The notes below the pieces were generated by a model. That model was not told the DNA's origin and did not search any database. It saw nothing but the letters and a program-made list of their open reading frames with translations. The translations under genes and the position numbers were made by a program. 64,000 nt of DNA, from positions 25,758,880 through 25,822,879 of the forward strand of contig NC_082603.1 in assembly GCF_030936135.1 (NCBI RefSeq), read 5' to 3'. This document shows, in pieces, positions 24,831 to 38,300 of this stretch. This DNA comes from Gavia stellata. Its lineage: Eukaryota > Chordata > Aves > Gaviiformes > Gaviidae. Numbering within the stretch: position 1 is the stretch's first letter; every line of letters begins with the position of its first letter.

Positions 24831-27004
24831 GCTTTCTCAGGTGGGTGCCCCCAGAAGAGGAAAGGCTAGATTCGGTGGTCAGAAATGGAGTGGTGGTGTG
24901 TCAGTGTTCTGACGGCATGGCGTTGAGTGAGTGGTGGGGCAGTCGTCGTGGTGCCAGCAGTCCTGCCTGCATGCCAGTGAAGAAGCGAGGGAGGATGCAG
25001 TGAAATCTAGTTTGTGTTATATGCTTGCTGGTATTAATAATTACAGAATACTTCTTGCTAGTAACCTTCTGTAGGTCACTCCTAATTGTGATGTTAACGA
25101 TGATGCTTTTTCCAGCCTTTTTTTTGGTCTTAATTCTGAATGCAAGGAGTGCTTTATTTAGGAAACATACCTTTGCAGGTGTTTCAAAAATGCATTGGCT
25201 TGCTAAAAGTGAGAGTGCGTAAGTTCAACGTGTCCAATTTTATGTCTTTCACTCCCACAAAAAAGGGATCTACTGATTGCTACTTAAGGTTACAGGGATG
25301 AGAGACCCAAGAGATCTTAAACTTTGTTTTGGTGTGTTTTGATATTCCTAGTTTTACAAGACAGAAAAATGGGGGCGTGAGACTTAGCAGGTTAAAAATG
25401 TAGATGACAATTATTGCTGCTTTTTTTTTTTTTTTAAAGAGAAGGAGAAAGTATCACAACTATGAAGACTTCCAGTATACAGTAATTCATTGCTTTGTTT
25501 TGCCATTTTTAGGAGAAAAGTGAAAAACTAGGTTCTTTGACTTTTCTTGTCAAAAAGGTGTCAGGTTTATGTCATTGTTTTAGATGCAAAGGTTTACTTT
25601 ATTTTTTATAATTTCTTAGGTTTTTCTAGAAAAGCTGCATTACATTGCCTTCAGTTATAGGAGACCTGTTTTTTGGCTTTGACGGTAATCTTGACTATAG
25701 ATTTCCCAGACTGGGCCCTGGAAGAAGAGCACTCTTTTTTTTTTTTTTAATCTTTTATTTTACTCTCTAGTGCCTTGTTAAGCCAGGTGGTTAAGAGGTG
25801 CTGCTGCTTTTGATGCTTATCACTTCCTGAAACAATTAAAGAACACTAATATCCTTATTCAGGCAAAAAAAAAAAAATCTAAAAGCAGAAGAGGTGACTT
25901 AGTTTATTCCCAACTGTCCATTAAAATAGTGGTTAGTAGAGCTATGGAATGCAATACCAAGGTGTTTGGTTTACTGTGTATTGGCATATTGTATATGATA
26001 GTAACATGGAAATTAGAGGCAATTATTACCATTCCTTGGTAGCTGTGAACTGAACTTTTTACAAATCATGCATACAGAACACACTATGTACCATATAATG
26101 TATGGAACACTCAGGAAGCTTCACCAAAACAAGAAAGGCTGCCAGTTCAGAAATGCCAGTATTTGAGATGCACAAGGTTTTTTAATGAGAGATACTGCCA
26201 GTTTGTTTTTAGGTTGGGTGCTCTGACTAAGAGCTGATATGACTTGTAGGAACAGATCTTTGTGTGCTGGCAAGTATTAAGTGTGATGGAGTTTTACAGC
26301 TAAAATTAAGAAAACTTATACTCAGCCTGTGCAAGATGCCCCCCAAATTTCCAAGGAGAACATCTCATCCCCTCTCTCCTTTTGTCTTCCATTTGAGGTG
26401 GTGGAAGTTTTGTAAATGCAGTAAGCAACTGGAAATAAATAGCTATGTTGGGCAAATTTAATAAACAGGACAAGTAAGCCTACTCACAGCATTTCTGTCT
26501 TTAATATCAATAATTCAGTATTTATTTAAACATCAGGAGTTGGTAGTGTGGATGTGGTGGAAAGGGCCTTCTGAGATGCAAAAGACAGCATGATGCTCCA
26601 TTTCCACTGATGCAGCTTGTAGCTTGACAAATATTTCCTTTGGGGTCACTTCTGATTTAAGTTTCTGCCTTGTTTCCAAGTCTGTAGTATGCCCTCAGCT
26701 GTACCAGTGCAACAGTGTGCACAGCTGCAGGGAACTGTTCTGAATTAAATTCAGATTTCACAGTTTGTTTGCCATATATTTGCACAAGTTTGTGGTTGGG
26801 AGAGACTAAGCTACTCTAATGTTGGAAAAAGTACTTATCAGACTGTGACTGTAGTAGTTAATCACTGTACTGACCTTTAGGCCTTTGAAAATCTGGTCCT
26901 TTAATGTGCTGTGCTTATAGTTCTGACATGTATATACGATTAATGTTTTCACTTTTTTATGAGTTACGTAAGTACATAAAAATGACTGTACTTGGTCACA
27001 TTAA
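24831..27004. other. Intron 1 sequence without recognised features
   Basis: Apart from poly(T) and poly(A) runs (for example near 25.42, 25.74 and 25.87 kb), nothing is recognised. Confidence 0.6.
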
Positions 27005-28270
27005 AGATTGCTCTAGTCCAGTATCCTGCCTCTCTGAGCTGCCAAAAGCAGATGCTTGGAGAAGAGTATAATCTACGTTGAGGAAATACCTCTCCCAGCC
27101 TCCAGTAATTTGTGGCTCACAGGTTTCCGGAACTAGAGGCGATATTTGTTTTTAGTGCCCCCAGTGGGTTTTTTCTTCTATGAATTTGTCCAATCAGTAT
27201 TTGAAGCCGTGTGTGCTTGTAGCATCCACAACATCCTGTGGCTGTGTTGTAAGGCTTCAAGACATTTTGTGTGGAAAACCCACTTCTTCTTGTTTGCTTT
27301 TGAACTTTCTACCTGCTTGTTTCATGCCTTGTTTGTTAATTCTTGTATTGGAAGAGGTGGTGAAAAAGAGAATCCATGTTCTTCTGTGTGGCTTACAGCT
27401 TGATAACTTTTTATTTTATTTACTATCCCTTTCTTGTGACTTTTCCAGAGGAGTTTTAGAAAGAAGTGACTCTGTCATTTTCATTGTCCTTGCTGTTTTC
27501 TTTGCACCTTTTGCAGGTGTGTTCCTGATTGGAGATAGTGATGCTGGAATCAGAGGAACAGGGTTGGGGAACAGTAACCAGGACTGGCTTCAGTATTTCA
27601 GCATATGACACCCTGTGTACTCATATAGCATATTCGGTTTTATTCTTTAACCTTCTACCTGCTTTTTCTTGATGATCTTTAAGCAATTGAGTTGTCACTT
27701 TTGTGGAACTGCCTATTATAACTCCACCATCACTCTTTTAAGTGGTAGTAGCTAGTCCAGAATTTGTCATTGTGTATATAAATTTAGGATTTTTTTTTTT
27801 TACACTATGCATCGTTTTACATTTATCTACATTTAATCTTATCTGCTATTTTACAGCCCACTTAAACAATATCATTAAGGTCTTCTTCAGATCTTTGGCC
27901 ATCGCTTTTGCAACCTTGAATAACTTCAAGCGTTGTCAGCAAACTCTGTCACGTAGGTGGTAAGCTTCTTTGCTAGATTTTGCTTTAAAATGTTGAAGGT
28001 ATTGATCCCCGAACAGATCCTTGTGGGACTGGTGAGCAGCCTTTTTTTGGGAAAAAGGTCAGTTGTTCCAAATTCTTATTTCCTATCTGTTAATCAGTCA
28101 TTAATTCATAGTTGAATTGTCCTTCTTATCCCGTGACAGTTTAGTTGCATTGAGTGAGGGTGTCTTTGTCAAACATAGCCCACTTGGATTTCCATAAAGT
28201 ATCAGCTTAATCATCATATGTTTGCTGACTACCTTGAAGGAGAAAAAAGGAAAGTTAAAGTGAAAGTTAT
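27005..28270 (-). mobile_element. Old antisense CR1-like LINE remnant
   Basis: Read on the minus strand, this keeps the order of a CR1-group ORF2. Near 28030-28005 is VPQGSV, the reverse-transcriptase PQGS motif. Near 27952-27933 is EFADN, a degraded F/YADD catalytic motif. Near 27835-27800 is a degraded Lys/Cys stretch that in the family precedes the VMH block. Near 27240-27178 is VVDATSTHGFKY then LDKF, the C-terminal motif that in CR1 follows NKLP. The left end (TCTAGTCCAGTATCCTGCC) matches the 3' region of a dispersed amniote LINE that I remember. Multiple stops and frameshifts break it. It is much older than the CR1 at 22.7 kb and lies antisense to MAST2. Confidence 0.75.
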
Positions 28271-29959
28271 TGTTGCTTAGGAGTGACAATCACCCTCATC
28301 TAGAGGCATATTATAAGCATGAAATTGTTACCTTATCATGCTTACATAATCAGTTTGAGACATTCTGATATTTATTGTGAAAGATCTCACATGGATTATA
28401 GCTAATATTTGTCAGAGGTGCTTCTATTAGCATTTTCTACTTCAGGTAGAAGTCAAAGGTCAAAGTTCTCATATAAAGGACTCTTCAGTGTCTAGAAGAT
28501 ATGACTTAAGGGGGTTATGATGGAAGTATACAAGACCGTGATTGGTATGAAGAGGGTAGATAGCAAACAGCAGCTGACTGTTTCCTCTGGTATTAAGCTA
28601 GGCATCAGGCTTAAAAAGAGAATCTGCATGCAAAAGGTAATACATGTATGTTTTTTTTTTTTTTTTGCCAAAGGATGCAATGGATGCAAAAAGCATTCAG
28701 AGTTGCAGTACTGGAGGAGGGATCTAGTGATGATTATTATATAGGCAGACTGCATCCACCCAAGGAAAACAGCTGAAATTAACTACCATCTAGGAGAACA
28801 TTAGAACAGGGCAAATGCATGATTCTTACCTTCACTTGGCTGTAGGAAATGTCTTTGCTCTTTGTATAGGTCTTTTTCCACGAGGAATGGGTGTTAGCCT
28901 GTCCCTAACAAAACTGAATCATGTCTTCCTCTGAAAGCAGGGGGAGAATGCACAGATATGAGGAAAGCGGAAGTATTGTGGAAGGTCTAGGGGGATGGAG
29001 GTTGAGGGTTAAAAGTAAAAGTAGAGGACACTGAGCATCCCTGAACAGCATTCTCTGCTCTAAAGGCATCCGGGGACCTAGTGGGTGCTGCCCAGTGGTG
29101 CTTTGCTCGGAGATGTGACAGCATGAGGGAACAGAAATAGACCCCATGCTTGTCAGCATTTTACCCTCACTTCTGTCAAGCTTCCCTCTCCTCTTGCTAT
29201 GGAGGGCCAGGGCCAGGAGAGGATTTATGAGTAGATTCCATGACTTTGTGATTTTGTAGGATAATAAAGAGATGAAGGGGAAAAGAGTAGCAGAATCTCA
29301 ACAAGCAGTTCAGGGGGCTGCTAGAGGGACTGCAAGTTGTAGAGATGGGATTTTGGGTTAGGTGGACCCTTTGTCGTGTATAAAGTTTAACTTGGCTGCT
29401 GCTGACGAAGAGTTGGACTGAAATGTTGCTAAACCTGGAGGGTCCCCTGCTGCGTGTATGTTTATTGTATGGGAAATGTTCAGCTGATGCCAACAGGCAA
29501 ACTGCGTACATAATATCGAGAAAGGTGAAAAATCTCCTTAGTCCTGGTTAGTTTTGTGTTGGGGGAGCCCTTTCTATAGGGCAGTCAGTGCACTAGACTA
29601 TTTCCAGCTGTAAATTTTGATGTGCCTGAAGAAGAGTGATCTTGCGTGTTCCCCAGACAGTACATTTTGTCATTGTTGCATTGGATAGAAAGTATTTCCT
29701 GAGCTTTGAACAAGGTAACTGACTTAACAACCAAATCATTTAACTATTATAGTCATTTGGAACTGTAATGCTACAAACTTTCTGAGAGTAGCAAAAGTAT
29801 TCCTTTCTCTTCACCTGTCTTTGAAACTTTTTGTAGATCTGTATGTCCCGAAGCCAAAATGGATTACTGTGGTTATCCAGTGCGATTTCCCCAAATGTGC
29901 AGGCTGTGGAGCTTTCCTGAAAGATAAATTAAAACATTTTTGATCTTATCTTAGCCTTA
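28271..29959. other. Intron 1 sequence without recognised features
   Basis: Contains a T15 run near 28652 and short minus-strand open frames at 28905-29159 and 29197-29511 with no family resemblance. Confidence 0.55.
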
Positions 29960-30400
29960 GATCATGGTGTGTCTGTCACCTCTTCTGAAAAGCTCTGCCA
30001 ATGTTTAATTATTCCTGCAGTTAGGAAACTAAACCACATCTTATTTCAAGGCTTGTTTTGTCTAATGTCCAACTTTCAGCTGTGGAATATGCCTATGCTA
30101 GCACAGACAGTAAAAATTCTCTACTCTCTGATATCTTTTCCATGTTTAAGTATTTGAAATGTGAAATCTAGCTTCAGTTGGAACAGAAGACCCCGAGTTC
30201 TTTTGCTTCCAGCACTTTGTGCTTTCCCCCCCCGATTGTTCTTGGAGTGTGTGCACCAAAAATAGGTAGTATTGTGGCAGCAGCCTGGAATAGTGTGATC
30301 ACAGACAAGGTTACTTCTCCACTACTGTTTGATACTTGTCTTTTTACAATTTCGAGGATTGCATTACCATAGTTGGGTGTGTCGTATGAGATAGTTTTGT
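29960..30400 (-). mobile_element. Second old antisense CR1-like remnant
   Basis: The + strand series TTAATTATTCCTGCAGTTAG, TTGTCTAATGTCCAACTTTC, TTTTCCATGTTTAAGTATTTG and GTGTGCACC...GTAGTATTGTGGCAGCAGCCTGG follows the antisense 3' ORF region of an amniote CR1-like LINE in order. No open frame survives. Recognition is from memory of the dispersed repeat, so the subfamily is not named. It is separate from the 27.0-28.3 kb copy, since both carry the C-terminal end. Confidence 0.5.
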
Positions 30401-32137
30401 AACATTATGCCTATGTGGATATTTCTACTCCCTGTATTCAGGACATTGTACAAATTGGTCCAAGACTACTTAGCAAGCTTATCCCCCCTTTCATGCTGTC
30501 TTTATATTTTGATTATTTTTATTTTTTTATTTTTTTTATTTTTTGGAAGGAAGGAATGGCAAAGGATCTTTCCCACTGACTTCACACCCTGTTCATTTTT
30601 TTTGGAAAGCAGTGACCAGCAGGGAGAAACTGGCCAAACCCCAAAGTGCTAGTCAGGTTTGTTTTGCCTCCACAGCTGCAAAGAAACTGTTACCACGCTT
30701 TCCTTGCTGCGTGGCAAGCCTGGAAATTGAAGAGATCTTACTTTTTCTCCTAATCAGAACTTTTGTGCTTCAAATATAATAAGCGTTTTCTTTTCCCTCT
30801 AGGTGCCATCAGTGCTATTAAAGGCAGTACCTCTAATGTGATGAACCCTGTACGTAGACTGCATAACAGCTTGGTGTTCTTTGGTTATTTCTACCGTGTT
30901 TCTTCCCTTTTGTTTGATAGGTGAAGAAGCAAGTTTTTGGAGTTCCATTGGCATTTTGCTTCTGAGCTTTCTCTACACCTCTGTCTCTCAGGCTGCTGAT
31001 CAGAGCTCTGTCGCAGCTCCTGTTCTGCTCCCCCAGCCATGGACCCTATGATTAACAGCTCACAACACTCAAAGCTGTTTCTTCTAACTTCATATCAAAA
31101 CCTACAAGTTGGGATGAAACTTAATCTGAAGAAGACAGAAGTTTATTTCCAAAATTCAAGCAAATAAACAGAATCAAATGGACGTATCACTAGCAATGCA
31201 GATTGCATTTGCAATGAAGTGTAGTTTTTAATATTCACATTACAAATTCTGTAAAAGCAAATATAGATTAAACATTGCCAAATGTGTTCCATAAGCATCA
31301 TTGCCCTTTCTTATCAAAGGAGGGATGGGGTGCTGCTGACTTCTAGAAGATCAGGAAGCATCTGTTTACATAAATACTTCTAGCTACCTGTTTTGGGATA
31401 TTGTTGCAGTTTAGGGCTGATTTTAGGGCAATTCTGTCCTGTGCCTGTTTCTTCAAAGGAGCTAAAGAAAGTCTTACGGAAGACATTGGTAAAGACTCCT
31501 AAATTACGAGCTGTGGAAGTGACTTACCATTAAAAACTCAGTTACTGTTTGTGCACCTCAGACTTCCTTTTCCTATCTCCCTTTCTTCGTTGCTGTCTAG
31601 CTCTTTTTCTCATTTCAGGGAGAGAGCAAAAAATAAGTGTGGGTTTTTTTGTATAAGAAGATGCCAAGTTCTAGCCTGTAAAGCTTCAAATATGGTGAAC
31701 CAGAGTCCAGAGTGTATGGTTGGCTGGCAGGCATCCTTACTCATCCTCAGAGTTTAATTTCTTAAGTTTATCCCCTCCTCTATGGAGAGATAAAGGTAGT
31801 GAAGAAGCCAGAGCATAGCTGCGGAAGAAGGAGCTGTTCCCTATGACATGTATGGTTCTGTCTCTGTTTTCTTCTCTGTCCTTTTCCTGAGGAGGCAAGA
31901 AAAGAAGCCAGAAAGAACAAACCTCTCAATGTCCTGTAGGTATGTGTCGCTGCCTTCCATAAGCTGATTCTTGTTGATGCCAGAGCTACTCCGGCTTGAC
32001 TTCTTCGTTAGCCATAGTTTTGCCTTTCTGTGTTTTGATCGGGCGGCAATGGTAGCTGCTGGCAATATGTTGCTCTGAGTTAATTTATATGTTCATACTA
32101 ATGTTTAGAAGTGTGGGAGCGAGGAAAGTGACTGAAG
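30401..32137. other. Intron 1 sequence without recognised features
   Basis: A T-rich run at about 30.51-30.55 kb; otherwise nothing recognised. Confidence 0.55.
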
Positions 32138-32314
32138 AAAAGACTCATCTAAAAGCAGCCAAAGGGGAATAGAGTCAAGTGATCAGTTCTGCAATGTGCT
32201 TGTTAGATAGTAACAGAATAGAGCCAAAAGACTCATCTAGAAGCAGACAAAAGGGATGTAGAGTCAAGTGACCAATTCTGCCACGGGCTTGTTAGGTAAT
32301 AGCAAAATAGCGCC
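32138..32314. repeat. 88/89-bp tandem duplication
   Basis: Copy 1 (32138-32225) and copy 2 (32226-32314) share AAAAGACTCATCTA, TAGAGTCAAGTGA, GCTTGTTAG and the closing AGCC/CGCC, with roughly 15% scattered differences and one 1-base length change. This is a single ancient tandem duplication. No coding potential. Confidence 0.9.
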
Positions 32315-35300
32315 AAAGGGCATATGGCATTTCTTTGGCCTGATATCATAAAAACATCACCTCCCTCAAAGTTGAATATTAATGGACAAACCTAATTAGT
32401 TTAAATCGATTTGTGTAAATCGATAAGTAGGTAGGTATCGCATCAGCAGCTTAGAGGATTCAGCTTGCCAATGTGAGATTTCAGTTTCCTGTCAAGTGGA
32501 GAATGAGAGCAAATATTGTGTATTAGCCACAGTAATTTCATATTAGCATATTAGACTAGCTAAGCAGACAGTGGAGAGATTATGAATATATAGGTGTTCA
32601 CATTGCTGATGATTTGCATCTGAGTTCAGCAGTGCCCTGTATTTGTCCAAAAGGACTATAGAAGTGAAGGAGCCAAGAGAAGTCTTCTATCAGAAGTGGC
32701 TGGATTTGTTGTGGGACTACTTGTCATTATAATTGTAATTATGAGCCTGAAGGGAAAAGCTGCTGCTACTTAGATTTGTTACAGAGCACTTGAGGATAAC
32801 AGTGGGGTGCTGTCCAAGGCTAGGATTAGGCATCTACAAAGGCCTCAGAAAGACTGTACATGTATTCATGACTGTATGCTTTGGGAAACCAAGTAATACC
32901 CGTTTGTATTCTGTTGGAGGAATGGGTATGCATTATTGACTTGATGCCTAGAAGTTGACTTACTTCTTGAGCAAGCTCATATGCCTTCTTGCAGTGCAAA
33001 GAATGTGAATGTTGTCCTGCCTGACAAGGTGGTTCTTACTGTCTCTAGAAGAGGCAATTCTTTATCTGATAGGTTATTTTTATTGCCTGAGCTGCCTGTT
33101 GTTCTCCATAAGCTAACATAGCTTTGGTGCTTATAAGAAATGCAGTGGATTATTATAGATATGATGATAGGCATTTATTTCAAATAAAAGTTTTTTTACT
33201 CTTATTTAATTCTTATTCATCGAACCTGAGTAGCTGAAGCTAAGGAAGCAGTGAAGACCACCAGGTTCGTGAACTGTTTGAGACTAAACCAAAAAGCTTT
33301 ATCACCCATTAAGACCTTGTTCCTCAAGAACCACAGTAGCTAAATAGACAGATCATGTGGAGTCTTAACAATTTCATTTCCACATCAAATAATGATGTGC
33401 TGTGGTTAGTGTCTCTTTGTAGTGATGTAGTACTATTTGAAGCCTGGTGAAAAAGCTGCTCTTTGGAGGAAGAAGCTGAGTCCATGGGCGTTCAAAAAAC
33501 TTCTACCTTTTTGCAAGGTAGTAGAAAAATCTGTTTCGGGTGAGGAAAATGCACTCTTTTTTTTCTTTGGTGTCTTGATAGATGTCCCTCTTGGCCGTAG
33601 GAAATGGATGCTCTGTGATATCTCACTGTAGTAGAAAGATCTGAAGGCCTTGTTTGGTTTGTAATGAAGTAGCTCTGTTTTTACCTTTAAAACCTGCTTT
33701 AAAACATTTTTTTTTTTTTTTTACTTCCTCTAAGCTGTGTTTTTTGTGATAGTGTATTATCTAACTTACAGCTTAGGTCCCATGAACTCTAAAACTAGTA
33801 CTCTCAGAAATTATTTTCAAATATTCTGTTATAAATACACATTACAGTGCAGTGAGGGAAGAGGGTTCAAGACTGAAAACCCAGCAATAATAAAAAAACC
33901 TAGCTGTCTAGCTTGTCAGTTTTTTGCTATTTGCAATTGGTCTAGCATTAATGGAAGTCCGTTATTTACATGGAAAATAGGATGATGCTCTGTTTGTTTC
34001 CAGGAACAAATCATGCCTTTGCTATTAGAACTGCATCGTAAATATTTTCACTTTTTGTTATACATATAGTAAACAATTTAACAATAAAAAACTTTCTAAA
34101 ACCTTTTAGTTGGTCTGGATTTTCATGAATGTAAATGTAAAAGGAAGACGATGCCTTAAAACTTTTCATGTACCTGTTTAAATTTCCAGAAGTAGATAGC
34201 ACTGTTAAGCTTAGTGTGCTGAAATACTGTTGGACTGTGGGGAGTTTAAGAATTTTTGAAATATAATTTCTGCTTCAGTTTCAATCCACACATAGCTTCA
34301 TGAACTGTCTGTACAGGAAGATTTTTCTCTAATGTCTTTTACTATATAGTGTGACAAGTAATCCACCATAAACATTTTCAACAGTGCAAAGCTGAAATAA
34401 GTTAGTTAACTACTTAATTGAATGACACTTCGGTAGTTTTTTTTTTTATCCTTTAATGTGTCATGCTAGTATTTCTCAAACTCTTGTTGTAGGTGTTTGG
34501 CATCTCAGCTAATTCTGCTAATATTAAAAATACTTAACAATAGTTATAATAAGAAGCTGAAATTTAGTGCACTTCTGCAGTACTACTTCCATTAATGTGC
34601 ACATTGTCCAAATATCCAGCAATCCATTCAAGACAGATTTCTGGTAACACTTAAGTTTGTTCCTTATATGAGGCTACATTTTGCTAGCCCTAATTTCTTG
34701 CAGTGACTGTGAGCTGTCTTATGGAAATTAGCTCAGTATACACTAAGTGCATTTATCACTTTCATGTGTTAGCTGATAGCACATCAAGATTCTTTTGGAA
34801 GATTTTGTAGGTCCTGCCATCCGTGTTGATTTTTTTCCCTGTTGGATTTGATGGAAGAGTTCACAGACCAGTTTGTCTTTCATGACAGAAGAGAAAATAC
34901 AGAATGGTTGCAATGGTAAACAAATGCTGGCCTGCAGCATATAGAAAGCAGTTTTACTAAAGACTAAATTATGTGTACGGTTGGACCCAAACTCGAGAAA
35001 TTTTGTCGTCTTTTCTTAATCCAGCCAAACAAAAACTAAGTGCAAAAGGTACATCCTCAAAGGAGTGAGGGGAATTCAGTACTGTCTGTGGGATGAAAAC
35101 TTGTGAAAACATTGTAGCTGCATTTCAGGAAGCTTGAAGATTTTTATGAAAGGTAGTACTTGTCAGATTGATTAATTGATGCTCAAGCGTGTTCTTCTTT
35201 TTTCCTTCAAATACAGAGCTGTCATGCTTTGAGCTCAATAAGAATGATGTAAAAAAAAAAAAGTTTTCTAATATGACTTCCTGGTATTATGTATACTTGG

Positions 35301-38300
35301 TACTGCTGCTTATGCAGGCTTTTTTCATGAGACTGAGAGTCACACGTGTGGAGAAGGACTGCATAAACACCTGAGTTACACTCTACAAATGGTTTAAGTG
35401 TGGTTCCATGTTTCCAGGAAGGCTGTCTCCCTGTGCATGTTGATTTCCAGTTATTAAACTTAGGGTTTGCTTCTCTTTGCATTGAAGAGCATACAGCTTA
35501 GAATCATCAAATTACATTTCTCTGCACTCTTTCTTAAAATACATTTTGTCATTACAAAGCAAGTACACAAATTGGCAAAACTGCATAGATATCTTTGTCC
35601 TTTATGTGGCTTTCTGAGGAAGGATATACAAGACCCAAAGAATTCAACTTCACAAATGCAAGCAAAATGTTAAACTCTTGGAAAGGCAAAACTGGAAAAG
35701 AGTATGTAATGGAAACTTGTGGAGCTACTTAGGGAAGAAAATACACTGATAGGCAGTGAAATAATTTAATGTCTTGCATTGTTTTTTTGCTGTTTGTTCT
35801 GTTAATCCCCTGGTGGTTGCATGTCCTCTGTTCACTGAGGACTAGCTGAGAGGGCTAGCAGCAGCTCTTCTTAAGATTGTATGTTTTGCCATATGAGATG
35901 GGGTGAGACCCCAGTTTTATTTTAAAGAAGCCATTGTAAGGCCCCAGAGCAAGGAAGTGTCATCTGAAAAATGAAATGCTTAATAATTAAAGCAGGCTTA
36001 TTAGTCACTAAAATCACACCATTCAATCTTTAGTGTATTTACAAGCACTTTATTATCATAAAAATCCCATTTTAGTATGGAGCCTTAGAAAAGACCTTTA
36101 AAAGGAAATCAGGACTGATGTTAAGTGTTCTGCACAGCACCAGAAGATCAGAGAGTACAAATAAATAATTTACAGTCACTGCTTTAGAGGAAAGCTTATA
36201 AATTAGTTGTACAGTTAATGCAGTGACTGTAGGCATTTAGATGTTTAAACATTTAGGCATAGATGGATGCAGTAACGTATTAGTAGCAAATACGTCTTCC
36301 TCTGTTTTATTAAATGACTTAAATTGGACCTGTGCAGTGTGAAGATGGTGGCAAAAATACGTGACCGTGAAAGTTAAATTACGCATTCAGTCAGTTATTT
36401 GTATGTTCTTTGACCTTTGCATTGATCCCTCTTTTTAGGACAGAGGACAATCTGTTTACAGCATTGTTTTGCCAGTTTAGCAGACACTTAAGCAGAAGTA
36501 TCTGCTGACTGTAGTCTTTCAGTTTGAGCTTGAGGTCCGGTGATGTTCATAAACCTAACAGTTGGGCATTGTTTTTGTTCTCAAGCAGAAGGGAAGAAAT
36601 ACATGGCTTGTCCTTGAAAAAATTTTGGCTGTTGTTTCTTTGGGATGGAACTGTATTATGCTGCTTGGTGAGGAGAAGCTTTTGTGCCAGACTCCAGAGA
36701 CTCCACTGCTTTGTGCAGGCATTGATAAGAATTGTGAATTAGTTTATCTTTGTCTGCCATTTTTATGTGATTTCTGTTAAGAAAAGCTAAGAATTAAGCG
36801 TTTGTTGTGTTTCCAAAGGTTAACCTAATTTCCTTTAGGTCTAAAGCCATTGGTAGTTTTATTTACAGTCTTATAATCAAATGATAATATTTTTTTCCCA
36901 TTCCATATGTGCAGATCTGCTGTTGAGTTTGAAGGAAAATTTGTTTTCAGGGAAAGTTCACATAAGTCCTTCTTATTTTTGCTGTGCATTTATGTGCTTA
37001 TCTCATTTGTGGTAGGAAGTCAGAAGATTCCAGATGGTTGCTGGAGACAAAAATATTGATGCCAAAGGATTGGAACTTTCACTGTCACAAACAAAAAAAG
37101 TATTTAATTTCTTTTTCCTGCTGCAAATAACAGTCTTCCTCAGTGATAACACCAGATTAAAATGTATCTTGGTCTTTCTTCATCATGTATATGAACAAAT
37201 AGTGTTCTAACTCTTAGCAGACCGTTGTGCCTTGTTAGATTTTATTTTGCCACTAATCTCTCTCTAACTACAGATGGTTCCACTACTACTACTATTCAGG
37301 TGATAGTTGTGATATATAAAAGCATCCTGGGCAAAAAAAGTAGCGTGGTTAAAGAGGATTCCTGTAGTGTTTTCTGGTTTCATACTTTTCTTTCTGTGCA
37401 GTACGCACTATTCAAGTGAGCTTTATAAATTAAGATCAAGTCTTAAAATTGCATTACAAACCTGAGTGGTTCCCTGCCAAAGTTTAGTTCATGAATTACC
37501 TTCTTCTTTTGTTCTTAGGCATTTGAAACAAGCCTTGGAACAGCAGTTGGGCATAGATTTCTCTCTTCTAGCCCCCTTAGTCTTGGGACAGTTTTTTAAG
37601 GGCTCTATCTCATGCTGGACCAACAGAGACTTTTATTTGAGACTGTACTTCAAACTTAATGACTCTTAACATTTTTCTTTGGAAAGTGCTTTTTTCAAAA
37701 GAAGATTAGAATTCTGCACTATTAGTAAATAAGTCATTTTTATATAGCATGCACATTTTAATACACTATATTATTGTTCACTTGCCAAACTTTGTATTTT
37801 CAGCTAGTATTTTAATTTTAAATATATTTTATTTGTGCCTTAGACTTAGAAAATTCTGTACTGTTTTGGGTTGAGACTCAAATATTAATAGAGATAACTT
37901 CTCAGTTTTTGAAATGTGACCCAGAGGGTCCTGGCTGTAATGTATAAAATCAGGTGAAACTCTCTTCCTGGTCCTATTGCTATGAAGCAATTGCTTGTTT
38001 ATGTAAATTGAATGAACTTTTAACCTATCACTAGGTGTTGTTCATCTCTCTCCATAGACAAACAGGGAGTTTACATTCCCAATGAAAATGACTTGATTGT
38101 AACTTTGTTTATAGGCATTAAACAGAATTTACACAGGTATAAGTAGGTATTTCATGTTGTTTTGCTCTTTTCCTGATAATGAGACAGTGAGACAATGTTT
38201 GTAATGTTAACATAAATAAATATAGTTGGAGATCTGAAAACTCACTCATCGGGAGGGGGGGAAAAAAATAGCATCAGTGTTGCAGGGAATCAAGGCACCG

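Noticed and set aside
37225-37419. TTTTIQVIVVIY similarity to the TMEM9 family membrane segment
   Set aside because: It covers only about a dozen low-complexity hydrophobic residues, with no flanking similarity and no splice signals consistent with an exon.
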